Shown here: piece by piece, positions 9,041 through 17,423 of the stretch
Numbering within the stretch: the stretch's first letter is position 1
Layout of the letters: each line of letters starts with the position of its first letter
NCBI GenBank assembly: GCA_902522775.1
Contig: CABYWQ010000002.1
Location: forward strand, 1 to 64,000
Length of the DNA stretch: 64,000 nucleotides
Direction of reading: 5' to 3'
Source of the DNA: Eutrophosalina sp902522775
GTDB taxonomy: Bacteria; Bacteroidota; Bacteroidia; Flavobacteriales; Flavobacteriaceae
Program-made: the position numbers and the translations under genes
The notes under the pieces: generated by a model
The model's input: only the letters and a program-made list of their open reading frames with translations
Database searches by the model: none
Told to the model about the DNA's origin: nothing

Positions 9041-11146
9041 TTTTGGTCTTTCAAGTAAAATTTTTCTTGAAACTTTTTGTTTTCTAGTTCTTGAATCAAT
9101 ACCCATATATTTAACTTTAGTTATATCACCAATATTCAGGTATTTTTCAACTTTTTCAACTCTTTCCCACGCAATTTCTGAAATGTGAAGTAATACTTCT
9201 TTTCCGGGTCTAAATTCAACAACAGCTCCAAATTCTAAAATTTTTACAACTTTTACATCATACTCTTTTCCAACTTCAGGTTTAAAAGTAATGTTGTCAA
9301 TTTTCTCAATAACTAAATCAATCATTTCTTGATTTGTGCCTAAAATCTCAATAACACCTTTTTCATCCTCTTCCTCAATAACAATTGTTGTACCAGTTTC
9401 TTTTTGCATTTCTTGAATTATTTTTCCACCAGGACCAATAACAGCACCAATATATTCCCCATCAATTATTACTTTTACCATTTTTGGTGCATGTGGTTTA
9501 ACAGAATCAGCTGGTTTCTCAATTGTATTAGTCATTTCTTTTAAAATTTCTAATCTCCCATTTTTAGCTTGTTCCAATGCTTTTTCTAAAATTTCATATG
9601 ATAAGCCTTTGATTTTAATATCCATTTGACATGCTGTAATACCATCTTTGGTGCCTGTAACTTTAAAATCCATATCACCAAGATGATCTTCATCACCAAG
9701 AATATCAGATAAAACTGAATATCTTTTCCCATCAGAAATTAATCCCATTGCAATTCCTGAGACAGGTTTCTTTATTTTTACTCCTGCATCCATTAAAGCC
9801 ATAGTTCCCGAACATACTGTTGCCATTGAGGATGAGCCATTTGATTCTAAAACTTCAGAAACAACTCTAACAGTATAAGGACAATCATGTGGAAAAACTT
9901 TACTTAAAGCTCTTTGAGCTAGATTACCATGACCAATTTCTCGTCTTGATGTTCCTCTTAATGGTCTTGCTTCACCTGTACAAAAAGGTGGAAAGTTATA
10001 ATGTAAATAAAAATTTTCTTCACCTTGATTTGTTGGCGAATCAATAACATTGGCATCACGTGATGTTCCCAGTGTAACAGTTGCTAAAGCTTGAGTTTCA
10101 CCTCTTGTAAAAACTGATGAACCATGGGTAGAAGGTAAATAACCAACTTCACACCAAATTGGTCGAATATTAGTAGTTTCTCTTCCATCCAGACGAATAC
10201 CCTCACTTAACACTAGCTCACGAACTGCTTCTTTTTCAACTTTTGAAAAATAACTTAAAATTAATTTTTTATTTTCTTCTAAATCTTCTTCGCTGAACGA
10301 TTCTAATAATTCCTCTTTAACTTCGGCAAATTCCTTGGATCTTTGTTTTTTATCGAGTCCTTTTTTAGCTATTTCATAACACTTATCATAACACATACTA
10401 TGAATTTTATCCAACAGTTCATGATTTTCTTCACCATTATCATATTCTCTAATTTCTTTTTTTCCGATCTCATCAACTAATTCAATCTGAGCATCAATTT
10501 GATCTTTAATAGCGTTATGACCAAATTTAATTGCATCAGTCATTTCTTGTTCAGATATTTCATCAAATTCACCTTCTACCATTGAAACAGAATCATAACT
10601 AGCTCCAACCATAATATCTATGTCAGATTCTGCTAATTGAGTTCTGCTTGGATTTATGATAAAATTTCCTTCAATTCTTGCAACTCTTACCTCTGAAATA
10701 GGGTATTCAAATGGTATGTCAGATAATTGAATTACAGTTGATGCAGCCAATCCTGCCAATGAATCAGGTAAAACATCATCATCATGTGACATTAATTGAA
10801 TCATTACCTGAGTCTCATAATGATAATCTTTAGGAAATAGAGGTCTTAAAACTCTGTCAACTAATCTCATAGTAAGTATTTCATCATTTGATGGTCTAGC
10901 TTCTCTTTTAAAAAAACCACCAGGAAATTTTCCAGCAGCTGCAAACTTTTCTCTATAATCAACTGTTAGTGGTAGAAAATCAACCGGACTTGCATTTCGA
11001 GACGATACAACAGTTGCTAGTAGCATCGCATTGCCCATTTGTATAACAGCAGAACCATCCGCTTGTTTTGCTAATTTTCCGGTTTCTATTGAAATAACTC
11101 TACCATCTGGTAAGTTAATTTCTTTTTTATAAATTTTAGTGTTCAT
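9029..11146 (-). CDS. pnp: polyribonucleotide nucleotidyltransferase (PNPase)
   Basis: PNPase degrades RNA 3' to 5' by phosphorolysis and is a core of RNA decay. Two RNase PH domains are visible: the first with MLLATVVSSRNASPVDFLPLTVDYREKFAA and PGGFFKREARPSNDE, the second with ETQALATVTLGT, FYLHYNFPPFCTGEARPLRGTSRREIGHG and MATVCSGTMALMDAG. A KH domain (IGPGGKIIQEMQKETGTTI) and an S1 domain (GAVVEFRPGKEVLLHISEI) finish the protein. I chose the ATG at 11146 (MNTKIYKKEINL, 705 aa). An in-frame start 36 bases upstream would add a 12-residue extension the family lacks. rpsO lies just upstream, the classical rpsO-pnp pair. Confidence 0.97.
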   Translation of the reverse strand: MNTKIYKKEINLPDGRVISIETGKLAKQADGSAVIQMGNAMLLATVVSSRNASPVDFLPLTVDYREKFAAAGKFPGGFFKREARPSNDEILTMRLVDRVLRPLFPKDYHYETQVMIQLMSHDDDVLPDSLAGLAASTVIQLSDIPFEYPISEVRVARIEGNFIINPSRTQLAESDIDIMVGASYDSVSMVEGEFDEISEQEMTDAIKFGHNAIKDQIDAQIELVDEIGKKEIREYDNGEENHELLDKIHSMCYDKCYEIAKKGLDKKQRSKEFAEVKEELLESFSEEDLEENKKLILSYFSKVEKEAVRELVLSEGIRLDGRETTNIRPIWCEVGYLPSTHGSSVFTRGETQALATVTLGTSRDANVIDSPTNQGEENFYLHYNFPPFCTGEARPLRGTSRREIGHGNLAQRALSKVFPHDCPYTVRVVSEVLESNGSSSMATVCSGTMALMDAGVKIKKPVSGIAMGLISDGKRYSVLSDILGDEDHLGDMDFKVTGTKDGITACQMDIKIKGLSYEILEKALEQAKNGRLEILKEMTNTIEKPADSVKPHAPKMVKVIIDGEYIGAVIGPGGKIIQEMQKETGTTIVIEEEDEKGVIEILGTNQEMIDLVIEKIDNITFKPEVGKEYDVKVVKILEFGAVVEFRPGKEVLLHISEIAWERVEKVEKYLNIGDITKVKYMGIDSRTRKQKVSRKILLERPKKKD

Positions 11147-11199
11147 TTTGTTTTCATTAATTAATTGTTGTGTGAGTAGCAACCAATGAAAACTTAATT

Positions 11200-11469
11200 T
11201 TATTTTCTTAAAGAAAGTTTTTTAATAATGGATCTGTACTTATTAATATCCTTGTTTTTTAAGTAACTCAAAAGACTTTTTCTTTTACCAACCATTTTTA
11301 ACAAAGATCTTTCAGTATTAAAATCTTTTTTATTGTCTTTTAAATGATTAGTCAAATGATTAATCTTTGTTGTAAATAATGCTATTTGACCTTCCGTGGA
11401 TCCAGTATCTTTTTCTGAAGATCCATTATCTTTAAAAATATCTTCTCTTATTTTTTTTGTTAAATACAT
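11200..11469 (-). CDS. rpsO: 30S ribosomal protein S15
   Basis: S15 binds the central domain of 16S rRNA early in 30S assembly and makes an intersubunit bridge. The protein has 89 residues, exactly the family length. It shows the conserved TGSTEGQIALFTTKINHLTNHLKDNKKDF block, then KMVGKRKSLLSYLK and the C-terminal RYRSIIKKLSLR region. It is followed by pnp 53 bases on. A TAnnTTTG box lies 20 bases upstream of its start. Confidence 0.98.
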   Translation of the reverse strand: MYLTKKIREDIFKDNGSSEKDTGSTEGQIALFTTKINHLTNHLKDNKKDFNTERSLLKMVGKRKSLLSYLKNKDINKYRSIIKKLSLRK

Positions 11470-11488
11470 TTAACTCAGATTTTGTGAG

Positions 11489-11496
11489 CAAATATA
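11489..11496 (-). promoter_or_regulatory. putative Bacteroidota -7 box for rpsO
   Basis: TATATTTG followed by C on the minus strand matches the TAnnTTTG consensus. It lies 19 bases before the rpsO ATG, which would give a leader of roughly a dozen bases. No clear -33 TTTG is visible. Confidence 0.5.
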
Positions 11497-11512
11497 ATAT
11501 AATTTTTTAATG

Positions 11513-12379
11513 TTAATGAGATTTTTTTCTCAAGCTTTTATTAAGAATCAAGTCAATATATAGATTTACTTTTTCTTTTAAATCTTTTCTGTGTGAAATA
11601 AAATCAATGAAACCATGTTCTAATAAAAATTCTGATTTCTGGAATCCTTCAGGAAGATCTTTTCCAGTAGTATCTTTCACGACCCTAGGACCAGCAAAAC
11701 CTATCAAAGCGTCAGGTTCTGCAATAATTATGTCACCAAGCATTGCAAAAGATGCTGTAGTTCCACCTGTTGTAGGGTCTGTGCACAATGAAATATATGG
11801 AATTTTTTTATTTGATAATTGAGTTAGTTTCGCAGATGTTTTAGCCATTTGCATTAAAGAAATTGCACCTTCCATCATTCTTGCACCACCTGATTTTGAA
11901 ATTATTAAAAGTGGCGATTTAGTGTTTATTGAATGATCGACTGCTCTAGATATTTTTTCACCAACCACAGATCCCATCGATCCACCAATATAGGAAAAGT
12001 CCATAGAAGCTATAGTTATATTATTACCATTGGACTTTCCATAAGCAACACTTATTGCATCCTTTAGTCCTGTCCTGTCCTGTGCTTCTTTAATTCTTTG
12101 AGGATAAGATTTAGTATCAGAAAACCTCAAAGGATCTGACGCAACTAAATTTCCAAATAGAATGTTGTATTCATTATTGTCGAAAAAAATTTCAAAGTAC
12201 TCTTTCGAGCCAATTCTCATGTGAAAGTTGTCTTCAGGCGAAACATAATTATTTTTAACAAGTTCATCATTATCAACAATTTTTCCAGATGGAGTTTTAT
12301 GCCATAAACCGTCAGGTGTATCTTTCTTATCTTTCGTATTTGTTTGAATCCCTTTTCTTTTTCTCTTAAACCAAGCCAT
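11513..12379 (-). CDS. accD: acetyl-CoA carboxylase carboxyltransferase subunit beta
   Basis: With AccA, AccD transfers the carboxyl group from carboxybiotin to acetyl-CoA, giving malonyl-CoA for fatty acid synthesis. The 288-residue protein has the crotonase-like core: IGGSMGSVVGEKISRA, ISKSGGARMMEGAISLMQMAKT, LCTDPTTGGTTASFAMLGD and ALIGFAGPRVVKDTTGKDLPEGFQ. The N-terminal region that normally holds a four-cysteine zinc finger is aligned and present but has no cysteine: Thr29, Gly32, Ser47 and Asp50 sit where the two CxxC pairs are expected. I recall the same loss in other flavobacterial AccD proteins, so it is probably a lineage trait. The fba gene lies 29 bases upstream. Confidence 0.96.
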   Translation of the reverse strand: MAWFKRKRKGIQTNTKDKKDTPDGLWHKTPSGKIVDNDELVKNNYVSPEDNFHMRIGSKEYFEIFFDNNEYNILFGNLVASDPLRFSDTKSYPQRIKEAQDRTGLKDAISVAYGKSNGNNITIASMDFSYIGGSMGSVVGEKISRAVDHSINTKSPLLIISKSGGARMMEGAISLMQMAKTSAKLTQLSNKKIPYISLCTDPTTGGTTASFAMLGDIIIAEPDALIGFAGPRVVKDTTGKDLPEGFQKSEFLLEHGFIDFISHRKDLKEKVNLYIDLILNKSLRKKSH

Positions 12380-12408
12380 AATGTCAAATAAATCTTAAAG
12401 GCAGATTA

Positions 12409-13458
12409 TTATAATGTGTTAATGTTGTTTAAATCTCTAAATGCTTGTTCAAGCCTTTCAACAAAGGCTACTTCACCTTTTCTAAGCCAAACTCTTGGAT
12501 CATAGAATTTTTTATTGGGAATATCATCGCCGTCAGGGTTTCCAATTTGGTTTTTTAAATAACTTGAATTTTCATTAAAATAATCTCTAACTCCACTCAT
12601 AAAAGCATATTGCATGTCAGTATCGATATTCATTTTAATAGCTCCGTAGGATATAGCTTCTCTAATTTCTTCAACTGAAGATCCTGAACCTCCGTGAAAA
12701 ACAAAATTTACAGAATTTGTAGGTAAATTAAATTTTTTTGAAATATATTCTTGAGAGTTTTTTAAAATTTTTGGTGTTAATTTCACATTTCCAGGCTTGT
12801 ATACTCCATGAACATTTCCAAAAGCTGCTGCAATTGTAAAGTTTTTACTAATTTCAGATAATTGCTCATAAGCATAAGCCACTTCATCAGGTTGAGTGTA
12901 TAGTTTTGAATCATCAATATCGGTATTATCTACTCCATCTTCCTCTCCGCCTGTAACACCAAGTTCAATTTCAAGAGTCATATCAATTTTTGACATCCTT
13001 TTTAAATATTCTTTACATGTTGAAATATTGTCAATAAGATCTTCCTCAGAAAGGTCAATCATGTGAGAGCTAAATAGAGGTTTTCCAATTTTAGCATAGT
13101 TTTTCTCACTTTCATCTAAAAGTCCATCTACCCAAGGTAATAACTTTCTAGCAGCATGATCCGTGTGTAAAATCACAGTACTGTTATAACTATCTGCAAG
13201 CTCGTGAACATGTTTTGCACCTGCAATTGAGCCTTTTATTGATGCAACTTGATCTACATTATTCAGGCCTTTACCTGCATTAAAACTTCCACCACCGTTA
13301 GAAAATTGGATAATTACTGGTGAATTTAACTTTGATGCAGTTTCTAAAGTTGCATTAATTGAGCTAGAACCGATAACATTTACAGCTGGAATAGCAAATT
13401 TCTTTTTTTTTGCTAAATCAAATATTTTTTGAACCTTATTTCCTGTAATAACACCCAT
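12409..13458 (-). CDS. fbaA: class II fructose-bisphosphate aldolase
   Basis: This zinc enzyme cleaves fructose-1,6-bisphosphate to dihydroxyacetone phosphate and glyceraldehyde-3-phosphate in glycolysis and gluconeogenesis. The 349-residue length fits the long class IIa group. Motifs present are IPAVNVIGSSSINATLE, ILHTDHAARKLLPW (catalytic Asp and zinc His), EIELGVTGGEEDGVDN, AAAFGNVHGVYKPGNVKL (zinc His), FVFHGGSGSS (third zinc His) and KMNIDTDMQYA. It sits upstream of accD in the same minus-strand run, with its own TAnnTTTG box 19 bases before the start. Confidence 0.97.
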   Translation of the reverse strand: MGVITGNKVQKIFDLAKKKKFAIPAVNVIGSSSINATLETASKLNSPVIIQFSNGGGSFNAGKGLNNVDQVASIKGSIAGAKHVHELADSYNSTVILHTDHAARKLLPWVDGLLDESEKNYAKIGKPLFSSHMIDLSEEDLIDNISTCKEYLKRMSKIDMTLEIELGVTGGEEDGVDNTDIDDSKLYTQPDEVAYAYEQLSEISKNFTIAAAFGNVHGVYKPGNVKLTPKILKNSQEYISKKFNLPTNSVNFVFHGGSGSSVEEIREAISYGAIKMNIDTDMQYAFMSGVRDYFNENSSYLKNQIGNPDGDDIPNKKFYDPRVWLRKGEVAFVERLEQAFRDLNNINTL

Positions 13459-13477
13459 TATATTATATTGTTAAAAA

Positions 13478-13485
13478 CAAAAATA
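13478..13485 (-). promoter_or_regulatory. putative -7 box for fba
   Basis: TATTTTTG on the minus strand matches TAnnTTTG and ends 19 bases before the aldolase ATG. The -33 element is not evident. Confidence 0.4.
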
Positions 13486-13501
13486 GTAAGAATAAAGCAA
13501 G

Positions 13502-15886
13502 TTAAAAAGGATAATTTAAACCAATATTAAAAACAGCTTTTTTTAATGAAAAATCGTTAAACCATCTATCTTTTTTAATTAAAGCTGGATTATATGTTTT
13601 CAAACCCATGTCCAACCTAAAAATAAATAAGCCAGAATCATATCTTACACCAATACCACTTCCAATTGCTAATTCATCAAGATCTTTAAAACCATTAAAA
13701 CTTCTTGATTCTTCTTCTGTATCATCTAAGACATTCCAAATATTTCCAATATCTGTAAAAATTGCACCATTAAAGTTTCCAAACATTTTAAATCTGTACT
13801 CTAAATTAAGAGCTAGTTTAAGATTAGCTTCATTAAATTCATTTTTAGCACCACTTGAACCTGGACCAAGCTTGTAAACTTCCCATGCTCTATTATCATT
13901 AGAGCCACCTCCGAAAAATGATTCAGAAAAAGGAATATTATTGGAATTTCCAAAAGGAATTGCAATACCACCGAAATATCTCATGGCAAAAAGTGAATTA
14001 TCACTTACATCCCAATGCCTTATAAAACTGGATTCAATCTTTAAAAATTGTGAAAATTCTAAATCCGAAATAAGTTTTTTACCCTCAGAATTTTTATTAA
14101 TCAATATACTAGCTAGATTTCCAGACGACTTGAACTTAAGTTTCCATTGCCTAAAATTCTTTTTATCATACCTGTTATCATAATTATTAGAAATTTGAAA
14201 ACTAGATCCTATAATTAAATTATTGGATATTAGTCTTTGTCTTCTACCGTCAATGTAGCTAATTAATGAAAAATCATCACTATCAACGATTAGATTTTCA
14301 TTTAATACATCTTCAATAAATAAATTTATACCATTTGGAATATTTAGCTGACCATTTAAAAAATATTTTGAATTAGATGTGTATTTAGAAGAAATAAAAT
14401 TTAATTGACCATACGAATTTGAGTATATGTTAAAATAATTTTCAATATTTTTATTGTTAATTAACTCAATTTGAATGGCTGAAAAATCAATAAATTTATT
14501 ATTTTTTGTCCAACCATAATTAAAATCAAGTTTAAAACTGTTTCTATCTAATCCAATGTTTCTTTGGTTTGATGATCCAAAACTCAAAAATGTAGTTTTA
14601 TTTTCTAAATTATCAGTATAGTTTTCAAAAAACAGGAACCTTGGAAAATTGATTGTTAAATCATAATTAGTTTGTGAAATTGTTTTATTGCCAGATTTTC
14701 CGATTGATCCACTTGCTGAAAGATTAAGGTTTTCTCCATTTTTAAAAAAGTTTCTTGATTTAAATCTATTTTCAAAAGCAATTCCTATATCCTCAATATC
14801 AGATTGTTTCAGGTCAAATCCAAAGCCTAGTCCAAACTTCTTTTTATTATTTAAAATTATGTTAGCGTCTAGTGTGTTGTGGCTAGCTTCAGTATATTGT
14901 ATTGATGGAAAGTTAAATAGATCAAGGGCATTTAATGACTTTAAAGTAGATTTTCTTAATGAGTCATTAAAAACAGAATTCTTTCTGAATTTAATTTTAG
15001 ATTGCAAAAAACCTTTATTGAATTTAAATTTCGGTTCATTATCGATTTCTTCTAAATTAATATTTCTGATTTTAAATATTTTGTAATCATCTCCATTAAT
15101 TATGATATCAATAGGTAATGAGTAATTATTTCTTGTTGAATCAATTTTAACTGAAAATACTACAGAATTTATTTGAAATCCATAAACGCCATTATTTCTA
15201 AAAAGATTGTAGAGTCTATTTCTTTCTAAATCAAAATTTTCAGTAATAAAAAACTCATTTTCTTTTAAAAATGAATTCAATTTATTTTTTTTATAAATTG
15301 AGTCAATTATTTTTGATTCGATTTTTGAAATAATACTTCCAATATAGTAACGTGGACCTTGCTTTACATTGAAATCAATAGATGCCTTTTTTTGTGGTTT
15401 TTTATTTACAGTAAAACTTACAGAATTGTCAAGATATCCAATGTTTTTAAAATAAAGACTTATATTTTCTTTTGACTTATTAATTTTAGAGCTATCAACT
15501 AGGCTAATCTTTTCACCATTATTTTTTTTCCAATCATTAAAATTGTTATAATATTTATTTATTTGAAAAAGTTGTTTTTCAGAAAATATATTTGTCAGTT
15601 TTTTTTGTTTATTTTTTTTTGATATCCATTTTTTAAATAAACTATCAGAGTTTTTTTTTGCACTTGATGTAATTAAAGCACTAATTGGAATTCCTAAAAA
15701 TTTTGAGTTTTCGTCAAAAGTAATTAGCTCTTTTAAAGAATCGTTTTTAATAATTTTTCCATCAATTTTAATGTTAGTTTTTTCAACAATGAAATCTTTA
15801 TTTGAAATTGTTTTTTGAAGTGAACACCCGCTGACAAATAATATTAGTATTAATATTAATTTTATTTTAGTAAATATTTTGAGCAT
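13502..15886 (-). CDS. tamL: TamA-type outer membrane lipoprotein TamL
   Basis: This is a BamA/TamA (Omp85) family protein of 794 residues. The N-terminus is a lipoprotein signal with lipobox FVSGC, which marks the Bacteroidota TamL variant rather than plain TamA. POTRA-like repeats follow, for example the segment around INKSKENISLYFKNIGYLD and ITENFDLERNRLYNLFRNNGVYGF. The C-terminal half is a 16-strand barrel with the surface-antigen block FGGGSNDNRAWEVYKLGPG and a final aromatic residue (INLGLNYPF). TamL is thought to work with TamB in outer membrane assembly; tamB is not in the window. The SpoU methyltransferase gene is divergent, 29 bases away. Confidence 0.88.
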   Translation of the reverse strand: MLKIFTKIKLILILILFVSGCSLQKTISNKDFIVEKTNIKIDGKIIKNDSLKELITFDENSKFLGIPISALITSSAKKNSDSLFKKWISKKNKQKKLTNIFSEKQLFQINKYYNNFNDWKKNNGEKISLVDSSKINKSKENISLYFKNIGYLDNSVSFTVNKKPQKKASIDFNVKQGPRYYIGSIISKIESKIIDSIYKKNKLNSFLKENEFFITENFDLERNRLYNLFRNNGVYGFQINSVVFSVKIDSTRNNYSLPIDIIINGDDYKIFKIRNINLEEIDNEPKFKFNKGFLQSKIKFRKNSVFNDSLRKSTLKSLNALDLFNFPSIQYTEASHNTLDANIILNNKKKFGLGFGFDLKQSDIEDIGIAFENRFKSRNFFKNGENLNLSASGSIGKSGNKTISQTNYDLTINFPRFLFFENYTDNLENKTTFLSFGSSNQRNIGLDRNSFKLDFNYGWTKNNKFIDFSAIQIELINNKNIENYFNIYSNSYGQLNFISSKYTSNSKYFLNGQLNIPNGINLFIEDVLNENLIVDSDDFSLISYIDGRRQRLISNNLIIGSSFQISNNYDNRYDKKNFRQWKLKFKSSGNLASILINKNSEGKKLISDLEFSQFLKIESSFIRHWDVSDNSLFAMRYFGGIAIPFGNSNNIPFSESFFGGGSNDNRAWEVYKLGPGSSGAKNEFNEANLKLALNLEYRFKMFGNFNGAIFTDIGNIWNVLDDTEEESRSFNGFKDLDELAIGSGIGVRYDSGLFIFRLDMGLKTYNPALIKKDRWFNDFSLKKAVFNIGLNYPF

Positions 15887-15896
15887 ATTATAAATT

Positions 15897-15904
15897 CAAA
15901 AATA
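15897..15904 (-). promoter_or_regulatory. putative -7 box for tamL
   Basis: TATTTTTG on the minus strand ends only 10 bases before the tamL ATG, implying a leader of a few bases at most. It lies in the 29-base divergent gap with the RNA methyltransferase gene. Confidence 0.4.
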
Positions 15905-15915
15905 CATCTAAAAAA

Positions 15916-16638
15916 ATGGTTACCAAAAATGAGATAAAATTTATAAAATCACTAACTAGTAAAAGAGTTAGAAATAAATTGAAATTATTCGTTGTTGAGG
16001 GTGAAAAATCTATAAGTGAATTTTTAAAATCTGATTTTAAAGTTTATAAAATATACTCAATACATCCATCAACTTTTAACGTACCTGGCAAAGTTGTTGA
16101 AATTTCTGATAAACAACTATCTCAAATAAGCTCTTTTAAATCTCCAAATAAACATCTTGCAGTATTCAAACAAGTTGAGGTTTCATTAAAAAATAAAAAT
16201 ATTTATTTTGTTTTGGATAATGTTAATGATCCCGGAAATTTAGGAACAATTATTAGAACAATTGACTGGTTTGGATATAATCAATTAATTTGCTCAAAGA
16301 ATTCCGTTGATTGTTATAACTCTAAAGTTATTCAATCTACTATGGGATCTCTTGCTAGAGTTGATGTTCATTATATAGATTTAATTAAGTTTTTAAAAAA
16401 ATCTCAATTGCCTATTTATGGCACATCATCAAAGGGTACTTCTATTTATAAATTTTCAGGAAATAAAAAAAATGGAATTTGGATTTTTGGATCTGAGGCA
16501 AATGGAATTTCTGATGACATTTTAAAATTTGTAAATGAACGATATACAATTCCTAAATTTGATACAAAAACAATGACAGAAAGTTTAAATTTATCAACTT
16601 CTTTTTCTATAGTAGTCAGTTTTCTTAGATTTCATTAG
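15916..16638 (+). CDS. TrmH/SpoU family RNA 2'-O-methyltransferase
   Basis: This is a 240-residue SPOUT enzyme that methylates ribose 2'-OH groups in rRNA or tRNA; the target nucleotide cannot be told from sequence. An N-terminal substrate-binding domain (KFIKSLTSKRVRNKLKLFVVEGEKSI) precedes the catalytic trefoil-knot domain. That domain has the three SpoU motifs: FVLDNVNDPGNLGTIIRTIDWFG (motif 1 with Asn and Arg), WIFGSEANGISDD (motif 2 with Glu) and IPKFDTKTMTESLNLSTSFSIV (motif 3). Length is normal. It is divergent from tamL and overlaps the end of porT by 4 bases tail to tail. Confidence 0.94.
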   Translation: MVTKNEIKFIKSLTSKRVRNKLKLFVVEGEKSISEFLKSDFKVYKIYSIHPSTFNVPGKVVEISDKQLSQISSFKSPNKHLAVFKQVEVSLKNKNIYFVLDNVNDPGNLGTIIRTIDWFGYNQLICSKNSVDCYNSKVIQSTMGSLARVDVHYIDLIKFLKKSQLPIYGTSSKGTSIYKFSGNKKNGIWIFGSEANGISDDILKFVNERYTIPKFDTKTMTESLNLSTSFSIVVSFLRFH

Positions 16639-17318
16639 TAGAAACTCAAATTTATAAATATAGCTCTTGACATAAGTTTTTTAATATTTCCTGTCCAAGG
16701 ATTATCAGGAACTCGATCGGGTAATTCATTATTTAAACCAAATATTCCTCTAATTGATGGTGAAAATTTAAAATATCTTAGATAAAAATCTATTCCAAAT
16801 GATAATTCATAATAAATATTAAATTTCGCGAACTCAAAATTATCAATTGAATAGTTTTCAAGTGTGCTTTCTAATTCTGAAAGATTTACAGAGGCAGAAA
16901 TACCTCCTTTAAGAAAGGGTTTCAAATTTTTTAATCTTTTTGAGCTGTATTTTAAAAGTAATGGAAAATGAATATTGTTTGATTTAATTGTCCATAGAGT
17001 GTCATTATAATTAGTAAAATTCCTTCTCTCATTAAAAATTAATTTCTTAGAATTAGAGTATAGTCCAGGTTCAAAACTTAATCTTAAGTTTTTGTTCAGT
17101 TTTAATTCTCCAATTAATCCTACATTTAATCCATTTCCTCTTTCAACTGAAATTGGGTATTCAGGATTGTCCTTATATACAATTTTATAATCATACTGAT
17201 TAGTGCCAATAAAATATCCAAATCTTAAATCCTTTTCATCAAAATTAGGAAGATTAATAAATTGAGATAACGAAACAAAAGAGGTTAGATATAATAAAAT
17301 AAATAGTCTTATTTTCAC
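16635..17318 (-). CDS. porT: type IX secretion protein PorT-like outer membrane protein
   Basis: The product has 227 residues, a signal peptide (MKIRLFILLYLTSFVSLSQ) and an all-beta outer membrane barrel pattern ending in an aromatic residue (FINLSFY). The LPNFDEKDLRFGYFIGTNQYDY opening and length fit PorT, a type IX secretion component required for export of proteins with C-terminal sorting domains in Bacteroidota. A general PorT-family (outer membrane beta-barrel) assignment is safer than the exact PorT name. The start is GTG at 17318 (GTG AAA ATA AGA). A neighbouring TamL and SpoU methyltransferase is an arrangement I associate with porT in flavobacteria. Confidence 0.77.
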   Translation of the reverse strand: MKIRLFILLYLTSFVSLSQFINLPNFDEKDLRFGYFIGTNQYDYKIVYKDNPEYPISVERGNGLNVGLIGELKLNKNLRLSFEPGLYSNSKKLIFNERRNFTNYNDTLWTIKSNNIHFPLLLKYSSKRLKNLKPFLKGGISASVNLSELESTLENYSIDNFEFAKFNIYYELSFGIDFYLRYFKFSPSIRGIFGLNNELPDRVPDNPWTGNIKKLMSRAIFINLSFY

Positions 17319-17391
17319 TATTCAAATCTACTAAAGTCTTAATTAAGCTCATAGTCACAAGTATTTTTATTTAATTATATACAAAATCAAG

Positions 17392-17399
17392 TATATTTG
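17392..17399 (+). promoter_or_regulatory. putative -7 box for trkA
   Basis: TATATTTG matches TAnnTTTG and ends 24 bases before the trkA ATG, in the divergent porT-trkA gap. No convincing -33 element is visible. Confidence 0.45.
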
Positions 17400-17423
17400 T
17401 TGAGTTATTCAAACAACTAGTTG

